64,000 nt of DNA from Pyrenophora tritici-repentis (Eukaryota; Ascomycota; Dothideomycetes; Pleosporales; Pleosporaceae), in the NCBI RefSeq assembly GCF_003171515.1, contig NC_089398.1, forward strand, positions 1,922,001 to 1,986,000. The letters are read 5' to 3'. The notes under the pieces are model-generated. The model searched no databases and was not told the DNA's origin. It saw nothing but the letters and a program-made list of their open reading frames with translations. The stretch's first letter is position 1; every line of letters starts with the position of its first letter. The position numbers were made by a program, and so were the translations under genes. Shown one piece after another: positions 23,536 through 32,639 of this stretch.

Positions 23536-24086
23536 ATTGATAGCGTGAATGTATGTGGTGAGCGCACAAAGCTAAGAAGGAAGTGCTGTGCTCAAATAAG
23601 AGATTGAAGCACGGATGCTACGGTAAACCTCGAGTTTGTGGGCGGGGCGGTAATGGCATGCGGAGGTTTGAAGATTGAGCCGAGGTTCAACCTGCGCGAT
23701 GCTACAACAAGAACAGTAAGGCGATAAAAAGACATGAGAAACCAAACATCATCTCAAAACGGCGAATAATTTACAAACATAGCATTAGTCTATCGAAAGT
23801 GATGTTGCTCCAAAGTTGGAAGCATATTAAAAGGGTCGAGCGATTTCACATCTCGACAATATACATGTCAAACCCTTCCCATTCCACCAATCCATCGTAA
23901 TGTTCGTGATACCATGTCACGACTCGCCGTCTACTAAGAGGGCAAACCAGCCCAATACGCCGAGAAGAGGATAATGCAGCTCCCTTTTTGAGTTTGATCT
24001 GAATCATGAAGATGACTCCTGCAAATGCTCAGAATGCATGCAAAGGAAGAAGCGAAGTTGTCGTGCTGTATATCGAGGCAGCCACT
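23536..24086. promoter_or_regulatory. promoter of the MaoC gene and 3' flank of HMG-CoA synthase
   Basis: Intergenic between two minus-strand genes. AT-rich around 23740-23840; no gene seen. Confidence 0.4.
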
Positions 24087-25662
24087 CTACTGCTTGATCT
24101 CGTAAGAACGGCGGAACATGCTGTCAACACCGGTGAGGTAGTAAGTGCCGGGGAGGATGGTCTCGGCGCTTCCCTTGGGGGTGTAGTCCTTTTGCAAGTG
24201 AGCTTGCTCACGGAGGTTGCACATCTACGTCTGTTAGTGTCATTCGATGAAAAAGGGGCAAGAATACTCACCTCGTCGTAAACCTCTGGTGCAACTACAC
24301 GCCTCTGCTCGAGACGGTTCTGGATATCGAGCTGCTTGGCAATGTTCTCGGTGTCGCCCTTGACGGTGAAGGAGAACAGCGACGAGGCCAGACCACTTCC
24401 GTAGCTGAACATGCCGATGCGCTTGCCCTGCAGATCCTGGCTGCTGATGTTGGCAATCAAACTGCACAAGCTACCGTAGACACTGCCGCAGTACATGTTA
24501 CCGCACTGGGTGGGGACCTGGATGCTAGCCTGGACACGGGACGCGAAGCGCTTCTTGGCGAGACCCATGAAGACCTTCTCGACTGTCTTGTCGGTGACGG
24601 AAGTGGCGTAGTCGAGGTCGCGGAGCTCGGCGGGAACCTCGGCAAAAATGGGGTTGGTAGGGTTGACAAGGTAGTCGTTGTAGAGCAGACGCGCATATGA
24701 CTTGGCGACAAGCTTGCAGGTGGGGGCGTGGAAAGCCATGTAGTCAAAGCGGTCGAGCGGTGTCTCGACATCCTGGTGGACGGCGTGTCCATTTTGTTGT
24801 GCCTTGAGCGTCTTCTCACGCTCGTTGTAGGCCTTGTAGCAAGCATCAACAGCCTCGGTGTAGCAGCGGATGGAGAAGTGGCCATCGACAATGGGGTACT
24901 CGCTGGTAAGGTCGGGCTTGTAAAAGTCGTACGCGTGCCTGATGTAGGAACCGCGCTGGCCAGCATCCATGACGATAGGAGCGTTGGGACCGATGAGCAT
25001 GGCTACACATCCAGCTCCGCCCGTCGGGCGAGCGTTGCCCTTCTTGTATAGTGCAATGTCACCAGCGACGACGACGGCGTCACGGCCGTCCCAGCCGGAG
25101 GACTCCATCCAGTTGACCGAGTTGAAGAGAGCGTTGGTTCCACCGTAGCATGCGTTTACAGTGTCAACACCCTCAATGTTGTAGTTGCCGGATTCCTCGA
25201 AAAGTTGCATCAGGACAGACTTGACCGACTTGGACTTGTCAAGCAGCGTCTCGGTACCGACTTCAAGACGACCAATGCTCTTGGGGTCGACATTGTATTT
25301 CTTAAACAGCGAGGAGACGGTGGTCAGGGCGAGGGAGTAAATGTCTGCATTCGGATCGCGTCAGTTTCCTCTCACGATAATGTGCTCACAGGAGCGGGGA
25401 GGCAACTCACCCTCACGGTCGTCGCAAAACGACATCTTGGTCTGGCCGAGACCAATCGTGTATTTGCCTTGAGAGACGCCATCGAACTTTTCAAGTTCGG
25501 ACTGGTCAACGCACTATGGAAGTCTTGTTAGGAGGCGTTTAAAAAGGGGCGCATGGCGTCTGCAAGCCGACAGCGGCGGCAGCAATAGGGTTTTGTACAT
25601 ACCTGGCTGGGGAAGTAGAGCTCAATGGCCTTGATACCAATGTTGGAGGGACGAGTAGCCAT
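24087..25662 (-). CDS. ERG13: hydroxymethylglutaryl-CoA synthase
   Basis: Four exons, 25662..25603, 25513..25411, 25344..24272 and 24224..24087, give 457 residues. It condenses acetyl-CoA with acetoacetyl-CoA to HMG-CoA, the step before HMG-CoA reductase in the mevalonate/ergosterol pathway, in the cytosol. N-terminus: [24 protein letters not shown]; then [20 protein letters not shown]. The active-site cysteine lies in [11 protein letters not shown] (about Cys120), the acid Glu region precedes it, and the catalytic histidine is in [24 protein letters not shown] and [18 protein letters not shown] are also family marks. The C-terminal exon ends FRRSYEIKQ. Reading through the last intron would give an unrelated tail, so the spliced end is preferred. 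Confidence 0.97.
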
Positions 25663-27604
25663 AGTTGCGGTAGTGTGTAGTGTTGTAGGGAGAGCAGGAA
25701 GAAAGGGTTTGTGTTGACGGGAGGGGAGACTTCACACCGCCGGTTTAAGTACTCGTCGAGTAGATCCTTCGCGACAATGGCAAGGTCAGACCCAGCCAGT
25801 AGCGGCAGTGCTTTGCGGTTATGCTAGCTTGAGGTGGATGCAAGGCTTGATCAGGAGGTATTAACGGGATTTGTGCACTCTACGCTCAACAATGCTAAGG
25901 ATCCACGCCCTCGCATTGTTGTCGTGGGATTTTTACTACAATTTCAGGGTCCCGCTGCGAGCACGAACACGAACACGTACGTGAGGACGCCATAGCGGGG
26001 AAGCAAAAGAAATCATGCAGTTCACATCTCCACACCACATCAACTTGGCAGAAGCAAGTACTTTGCAGTTGTCTTTCTGCACCACGACTGCCTTGAGTAT
26101 CATGGAGGCGCAGTATCGACATTTACTCGACAAATGTGGACGCGCTTGGCATGCAGGGATTTACCGCCCGCAGTACCGACTAGGGGTTGTCAGGAACAGC
26201 AACTATCAGCTTATCCGCTGTGGCCCTAGCAACCGCCGTCGAAAGACCGTCACCTCTAGAGAGATTACTATCTTACGACTCCGAATGTATCGGCTTGATT
26301 TAGTGTGATGTCACCAGGGTTACACTCGCAGTTGTTGAATGCTTCCGGCCTCGTCCTACTGTCCACGACCTATTCTGAAGTAGGGAACTTGATGCAGGCT
26401 TACAGTGTGGCTGTACTCGGTGTCTGTGGTGCCTGACGAATGATGCACATAGTTTACTCGGTACCACTAGGATACGCCTTACAGGTCGGCAACAATGGGA
26501 AGACTGTCAATTCTACATGTCACCACTTGTGGCTCCCGACTCTATGCTTGGTCTTACACAGCTCGAAATGAGGCTGTTTGGGTCAGGTAGCATGTAGATT
26601 CTTCCAGAAGGCATCATCAGCCTCAAAGCCGAGACTGTTTTGACGCGATATTCACTGCTAATACGTCTAGGATGTTGGTTTCCAAGTAGCACTCGTCTTC
26701 CAATCACGTCAACACTCGGATGACAAATGCGCTTGTTTGATAGCCGCCGCGGCCGTCTCCAATCGAAGGGGCTGGGGCGGTGCAGATACAAGACGGCTTC
26801 ATCTACCGTACATGCGGATGGGGCGCTCTAGTTCACAAACTGTCGCCTCTCACGTGAGGTGCGACTGGAACCACAACATGACGCATGTGTGCTTTTACAT
26901 GCACGATGCGCACTTTCCATTGTGTCATGAGTGGCAAGGCTAGAGGTGAGTAGAACACAGCAGAGTATGCGGGTGTCGGAGCACTGTGTCGAGCATGGCT
27001 AGCGTCTTCAGTCAGCCCTGGAGTCGTTGGATCAACTATGGAGCTTGTGACGGAGCCATGCACAGACACCAATGTGCAAGCGGGATACATGGTCTTGATT
27101 GGTGGCAGTTCGCACGTAGTTTGGATAGAGGGCAGGATGCTATGTGCTAGAGCAGCTCGATATTAACCTTGGAAGGCAAGAGGGGGATTCTTTATCAAGG
27201 ACAAGACCGGCAACACACCAACACACCAACACACTGCCCACATCAGCAGCCCACGGAAAGATTTGAATAGAGCGAGCGTGCAAGGAAGACGGCCAAAGAC
27301 AGCTGGCAGTGGTTTCGATTGCAAGCTGCTCCGGTTCACGGGTGTTCGTGCTGAAACGCCACATTGGCACTAGTGTGCCGTCTCAGACGTCTGCCTCCAA
27401 ACCTGATGCGCCCTCGCTCCACACACGCAACATCACGACACGACACTCGCCAAACCGCCGCACACTCGCTACCCACACACTATCGATCGCTACGCCGCGC
27501 GCATTCTATTGATTCATTGCTCGAAAAAACGCCTAGAGAGCTTGTAGGGGACATCTGACAGGGGGGCACAGGGCCTTTGAGCCTCTCAGGGACCGTGAGG
27601 CGCC
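25663..27604. promoter_or_regulatory. 1.9-kb divergent intergenic region
   Basis: Lies between the start codons of HMG-CoA synthase (-) and a membrane-protein gene (+), so it holds two promoters. Three copies of an 8-bp unit (CAACACAC) occur at 27211-27234. Short ORFs on both strands have no recognisable content. CACACG-rich sequence just before 27540 is probably the downstream gene's leader. Confidence 0.4.
27211..27234. repeat. three tandem CAACACAC units
   Basis: Perfect 8-bp repeat, three copies, in the upstream region of the membrane-protein gene. Confidence 0.9.
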
Positions 27605-30025
27605 ATGGACAGACGCAGCAGCGATAACGAGGCATCGCGACGGCCCGCCAGTCCTGATGTCTTTGACGACAACCACGAAATCGACCCCGACGAGGACGAC
27701 TTTATGCCCTCGGTATCAGATGGCTTCCGCCCGACAAACACCAGCGAAGCGTGGAACAGCGACCGCCAGAACCACGACCGGATATCGATACCGCAGCGGC
27801 AAACTTCGACGTCAAAACACCACGACAAGACGGATCTCCGGAGGACTGCGACGCGAAATAGTACCGCCAAGGTACGGGACCCGATACCACAGGATAGTCG
27901 ACAACCGCTCAACAGGGGGCCCAGCCACCATTCGCCGCTGGGACATCGCGACTCTGTGAGCTCCACGTCTTCGTTTGCGACGACGAGCAATTCAGAAAAC
28001 CCGTTCGAAACTGGCCCGAGCCACCCCTATGGCATGTACCCGCAGCTTTCAATGGCACGGCCGCTGAGCGTGGCGACGAGTTCAACCGAGCGACAGCCAC
28101 ACCGGTCCATGTCTCTGCAGCGCCCGACACATCCGTACGCCATGTACTCGCAAAGCGGCATTGTGGACGAAGAGTCACCAGAAGAGCCGCCAGCCCAGCC
28201 ACCCGTGCCCCAGGTCCAGTCGTCTATTCCCGTGGGATTCCCGGGTCTAGACAATGGCTACCGCAGAGTGCTCGGACCGGACGGCGAAGAGCAGGATATT
28301 ATTGGACCAGACGGCCACACTGAGCAGCTTCCACCCTACTCGCGTTTTCCAGAGGAGGGCCCCACCAAGGCGTCTTTGGCGGCAGAAGCAAGCGCGTCGC
28401 GCATTGTCCCAGCACCCCTCCAAGTCGACCCAGAAGATCCTTTCAACACTCCCGCCTCGCCAACTTCGCCGCTAGGTGAAAGCTCGTCCTCGACATCCGC
28501 GTTACCCGTTGCCCCTCTACTGCCATCCGTTACACCCGCCCGGTTACCGCCACAAAGACCAGAAACTCAGACGGGCAATTTGGCGCCCGCCAACTCTACC
28601 TCTGCTTCGAGTGGTACTGTTCCAGCCGAGGCTTCTGAATCATCGTCTGCCTCACTACTGGCGAGTGAGAATCACTTTTCGGAAAAGGCAGAGCCAACCG
28701 AAGAAAAGATCAACTGGCGAAAGAGGAAGTTATTCGGCAAGGTCCCTGTGGGATTGGCCCTTATCATTCTCCTCATAACACTAGTCTTCACCATTGCTCT
28801 CGGAGCAGCCGTCGGTACTTTTGTCGCAAATAAGAAGAACAATGATCCTAGCCCGCAACGGCCCGCGGGTCCTTCTGACGAAGCGTAAGTGCAAAGACCC
28901 GATTTTATTACACCCACTGACCCATCTAGACAACCCCAGGTCATTGGCCAAAACGGATCACTTTTCGATGCTGTTCCCATTTCAGCCCCAGCCGGACTTA
29001 CGCCTTTGCCTACAGGTTCATACGCACTTCCGCTCGGCATACCACAAGAAAGCAACCCGGGATGCTTGACGCAAGCAAGTCAATACTCTGCCTGGTCATG
29101 CAAGATGACTTTCGCCCCGCTCGTCATAACTATCAATGATACCGTCATTGGCGACGAGACATTGCAGGTCGCTTCAATGAGTGGCGGTCCCTCGGTGCCT
29201 AACAAGTCCATTCTGTATGGACTTCAGAGTCCTGTTCTCGATATGAAGCCGATGGAGCTCGTGCTAGACCTGGACTACAGAGCTTACGGTCCAGCATACC
29301 ACTTCTCTGCCCGGTACGACAAACTGGTAATCCTACCACCCGAGGAACTCAATCTTGGAGCCGGACTCACAAAACGGGAAGATGTAAAATATCGACAGCG
29401 TTTCCAGGTCAAACCTGGTGATTACCCTTGGTTTTGTTACTGGAATAGTACCTACGTCGAGGGTTACATATACTCCGAGGACAACTCGACGGCAGCCTCT
29501 TTTACGTCTTTTCCAACTAACTGGCCCACCCCTACACCATCGGCCGAACCAAGCGGTACATCTGCCGTAACGGTTGCGGCGGCGGTGGTGCCAACAAGCA
29601 GTTCTTCACTCTCGGCTTCTACACAGCCTGCAGCTGTAACCGCGACGGCTTCATCAGCGCCATTGATTCCTGCCATCCCAATTGCAGGACGAGATTCATC
29701 TCCAGACGCCTCCTCGCCCCCTCGCATGCCACCTTATCCTCGGATCGTCAAGGTGGAAGAGCGTCGTCTCCCCAATTCGCCCCAACCGTATTGCCAACAG
29801 ATGCTTCTGCTCGACAATGGAGAAATCACGCCAGCACCCAGTCCAAACGACAGTCCGATCAGGATATGGCTACAAGAGTCTGATCCGAGCTATCAGGAGT
29901 ATTTTGCCGCCCAGGCCACCGAAGCCCTACCGTCTGGCAGCAGAAGCAAGCGCCAAAATTCTCCCGGCATACAACGGCGTAGTGATCCTCCGGATGCCTG
30001 TCATTGCCAATGGATGTTCAAATGA
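27605..30025 (+). CDS. single-pass membrane protein of unknown function
   Basis: Two exons, 27605..28884 and 28930..30025, give 791 residues. Residues 1-375 are disordered, rich in Ser, Pro, Asp and Glu, with repeated HPYxMY motifs (HPYGMYPQ, HPYAMYSQ). A basic KINWRKRKLFGK stop-transfer segment precedes one transmembrane helix (VGLALIILLITLVFTIALGA, near 385-405). After it comes a conserved-looking domain of about 180 residues with paired cysteines and aromatics (GCLTQASQYSAWSCKM, YPWFCYWNSTYVEGYIY), a Ser/Thr-rich stalk likely to be O-glycosylated, and a short C-terminal domain ending CHCQWMFK. No signal peptide is visible, so the N-terminus is probably cytosolic and the C-terminus lumenal or outside. 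I do not recognise a function. Confidence 0.85.
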
Positions 30026-31131
30026 ACAAAATCCATGTATATTTTGAGATAGAACGTCATTCTTGCATGTCCCTTCCAAGGCCGAAGCGAGCGAGCGAGC
30101 AGGCCTGCTGCCCTTTTTCCAAGCGTGGTGTTTTTCATCAATATCATTTTTTTTTTCACAGGCATGGGTACATAGAAACCTGTTTGGTGTTTATGGCGCT
30201 TTTTTTCTTTTCTTTACCGACTCACGAGTCTCTTCTCCATTGTCATCCACGCATGTCTAGCATATACCTGTTTCCTTTTTCTTCTCTTTTTAGTCATCGT
30301 CATCATATTACATACGCTATGAATAGCCGGCCGGTCAGCCACCCACCCCATTTTCTTTGTAACGGGCGAGGAGGATGGTGGGGGTGTAGGAATTTCGAGC
30401 CTGCCTGCCTGCCTTTTGTTGAGGCCTATGTTGGTTGGCGCATATCGCCACGGGCAAGCAATGAAAGTAGACATAACAACTTAGTCTTCTTCTTTAGAAC
30501 TAGAAGAAGTTGAGGAATGTATAAATGTATAAATTATGGATCGTCTTGTTTGTGTTTGTTGAGTGTGTGTGAATGAACTCATTTCGCAGACGGGAACTTT
30601 GCGTTTTCTGCAAAGTTTGTATAGGGATTAGTAGATATACACGAGTACTTCACACATATTATGGAGTGCTCTCTTTCATTCTCTATCTAACCTAAAATCC
30701 GGAAGCTATCAATAACAGCAATCACTGGCACATATATGTAAACCAATCGTAATTTCCAGTAGCGCAACTCTTCAACTGCGTGGTTTTGTCGGCGCAATGG
30801 CCTGAAAATAGAACACCAATAATGTAGCTCCACAGAAAAACCCAAACTGAGAAGAAAGAAAGCCCCTTCGAAGCGGCACACGAAGCGAACTGAACCAACC
30901 CGTATTTGAACCTAGCGCTGCAATCTCTGGTCCTGGTATGTCGATACCGCCGGTATCGCAGTTCAGTGTATGTAGTGTAGGTATAGTGGGGTAGTTTTGA
31001 AAAAAATTCCCCTCTCCCAGCAATACCCACCCCACCACGCCGGGCACAGAACCATCCATTTCCAAGCTCGCTCAACAGCTTTTGCACCCGCGTATAATTA
31101 TTAACTAATTTGTCTTTTTTACATCAACAAC
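30026..31131. other. 3' flank of the membrane-protein gene and 5' flank of the tRNA gene
   Basis: About 1.1 kb without a supported gene. T-rich sequence to about 30660 suits a long 3' UTR. A TATA-like ATAATTATTAA at 31094-31104 lies roughly 30-40 nt before the tRNA 5' end, where upstream TATA elements assist Pol III in some fungi. Confidence 0.4.
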
Positions 31132-31146
31132 GACAAGTTGGCCGAG

Positions 31147-31197
31147 GTAAGCATTAGCCGCCTTCCCAGCTTCAACATCAGTTCTAACAAATAATAG
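31147..31197 (+). other. 51-nt GT-AG intron-like insertion in the tRNA D-loop
   Basis: Begins GTAAGC, contains TTCTAACA with a branch-like CTAAC at 31184-31188, and ends AATAATAG. Length and signals match the spliceosomal introns of neighbouring protein genes (45-60 nt, CTAAC 8-15 nt before AG). It splits the Pol III A box: TGGCCGAG lies before it and TGG after it. Seen directly: the boundaries and the restored tRNA. Inferred: that the spliceosome removes it. Confidence 0.8.
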
Positions 31198-31219
31198 TGG
31201 TTATGGCGTGTGACTCAAG

Positions 31220-31250
31220 CGCAAGCTTATCGGGTTCTTCCCGACGCATT
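31220..31250 (+). other. canonical tRNA intron after position 37
   Basis: A 31-nt insertion one nucleotide 3' of the anticodon, the standard place for eukaryotic tRNA introns. It can fold into two small hairpins: AAGC (31217-31220) with GCTT (31225-31228) across a GCAA loop, and CGGG with CCCG (31231-31243). The exact borders follow from pairing of the anticodon stem and could shift by a base or two. Confidence 0.75.
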
Positions 31251-31300
31251 CTCATGGGCGTAGCCCGCGGGGGGTTCGAATCCCCCACTTGTCAATATTC

Positions 31301-31307
31301 TTTTTTT
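31301..31307 (+). terminator. Pol III oligo-T terminator of the tRNA-Leu gene
   Basis: Seven consecutive T residues starting seven nucleotides after the tRNA 3' end, as expected for RNA polymerase III termination. Confidence 0.85.
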
Positions 31308-31843
31308 GCTTTTCTTGTCCAGCTTTTTGGTGGTTTGGGGGTGTCTTTTTTGCTTAGGTTAGGTGGACGGGGTTTTTGGTGGGGGTGCTGGGGGAAGAGA
31401 TGGCGGAGGTAGGTGGAGGAGGGTAGGTAGGATTGTTCCTGGGGTACTTTGAGAGGAAAGGTTAAGGGGGGTTTATGTGTTGATTTTTTTTGCCCGGACT
31501 ATGTGTCTTTTTTGCTGCCTGGGTAGTGACTGCTTCCGTGTTGTTCGATGCGCAGGTGTAGACGGAAGGCTCGACCATGCCGCGCCTTCCTAGAAGATGA
31601 TTTCTGGTTGCAGTGTATTCCCTTGTTTTCAAAATTCATTTTTGCTTAGACATGTTTTTTTACTAGTTGTGAGTACGCTTTTGACGTTGCAGACGATCGC
31701 GTGTATGCGGAAAGGCTGACCATGCTGCGCGTTCTCAGAGTTTATCTCAATATTATGATTCCTGTTCATTCCTATAATAACATGTTCTCCCCAGAGTGAA
31801 GCACCTAAACGCCATACCCAATGCTTTATCGCCAATCACAAAA
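31308..31843. other. spacer between the tRNA and COX16 genes
   Basis: No gene was seen. Two related stretches of about 30 nt, at 31561-31590 and 31707-31736, share GGAA-GGCT-GACCATGC-GCGC and are described as a separate observation. The end of the region should hold the COX16 3' UTR. Confidence 0.4.
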
Positions 31844-32246
31844 TCATACAAGCGTACCATCCGGCTCGCCTGGTAGACGCTTAACACGCCGTTGCTCCCA
31901 ATCCTCGAGATCCTTTGCTTGCAACCGCTGTGATACCGTCAGCTAAATCCCCACGCCCATAAAAACCTACAACACGTACATAATACTCATCCTTCATGTT
32001 GACCTTTCTGCGCTCTCCCCTCAAGCCCATGGCCTGCTCCTGTGTAATCTGCTGGTTCTTGCGGTCGTATCGCTCGTAGCGCAGCGCCGTGGCGGGTGTC
32101 AACATGAAGGAGCCCAGGACGATTGTGGAAAGGAAGGGTAGGCCGAAGAGGAGGAAGGGATGCTTTTGGAGCGATTTGCGGTAGCGTGCGGCGAGCGAGT
32201 TGGGGAGGGTGGCGCTGAAGGATTTGGAGGAGAAAGGGCCTGGCAT
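31844..32246 (-). CDS. COX16: cytochrome c oxidase assembly protein COX16
   Basis: Two exons, 32246..31980 and 31927..31844, give 116 residues, the usual fungal COX16 size. COX16 is a mitochondrial inner-membrane protein needed for complex IV assembly. The signature is strong: YRKSLQKHPFLLFGLPFLS, one transmembrane segment (LFGLPFLSTIVLGSFML), TPATALRYERYDRK and the GLRGERRKVNMKDEYY block. After removing a 52-nt intron (GTACGT..CAG) the second exon reads RLQAKDLEDWEQRRVKRLPGEPDG, the conserved C-terminus. Unspliced reading stays open to a 121-residue protein with an unrelated tail, which would mislead gene finders. It is divergent from the ATR-type gene with about 390 bp between start codons. 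Confidence 0.94.
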
Positions 32247-32639
32247 GGTTACGGTTTAAGCATGCGCCGCTTGATTGTGTGTGTAGCAGTCGCAGGTCGG
32301 AGAGGTGTTGTTGTCGCATGTCCAGGTGCGGAACAACAGCGCTCATTCCCGAGCCAGGGTTTAGTAGGGTCCCGTGACTACGTGAAGCACTAGAAAAGTG
32401 TCTGACGCGCCCGTTGTTGATCCACCCACGTCTTTTACGTAGTGCACCTTACACATCTGATGCACCTTGTCCTCTTTCGAAAAGCTACGTGGTAACGATT
32501 ACAGGACGATCAGGCAGCGGCATCCGATTCCATCACAGCACACGCCGCTTTACTCGCCATACTAAACAACCTGCTACCTGGCACAGCCAATCCCTCTTCT
32601 CTCCTTCCCAATCGCGATGCCACATCGGTAACTTCAAAC
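32247..32639. promoter_or_regulatory. bidirectional promoter of COX16 and the ATR-type kinase
   Basis: 393 bp between two divergent start codons. No other gene fits. A CGTAGTGCACCTTAC-type stretch is present near 32440, but I cannot assign a factor. Confidence 0.5.

Larger units (their letters stand above)
31132..31294 (+). tRNA. tRNA-Leu(CAA) with an anticodon-loop intron and an extra D-loop intron
   Basis: The acceptor stem is perfect: GACAAGT (31132-31138) pairs with ACTTGTC (31287-31293), followed by discriminator A at 31294, as expected for leucine. The T arm is GGGGG-TTCGAAT-CCCCC (31270-31286), with an intact B box GGTTCGAATCC. The D stem is GCC (31141-31143) with GGC (31205-31207). 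The anticodon stem TGTGA (31209-31213) pairs with TCATG (31252-31256, two wobble pairs), and the loop reads CTCAAGC with anticodon CAA at 31216-31218. A long variable arm (31257-31269) fits class II. Between D-stem halves, 31147-31197 looks like a GT-AG intron; removing it restores GCCGAG-TGGTTAT-GGC. A canonical intron occupies 31220-31250. Removing both leaves 81 nt including the discriminator. A T7 run follows at 31301. Confidence 0.9.

Noticed and set aside
31132..31294. Reading the tRNA as tRNA-Ser because of the GGCG.GTGACT and long variable arm
   Set aside because: The loop CTCAAGC gives anticodon CAA, and the discriminator base is A, both leucine features; serine tRNAs need an NGA or GCU anticodon and have G73.
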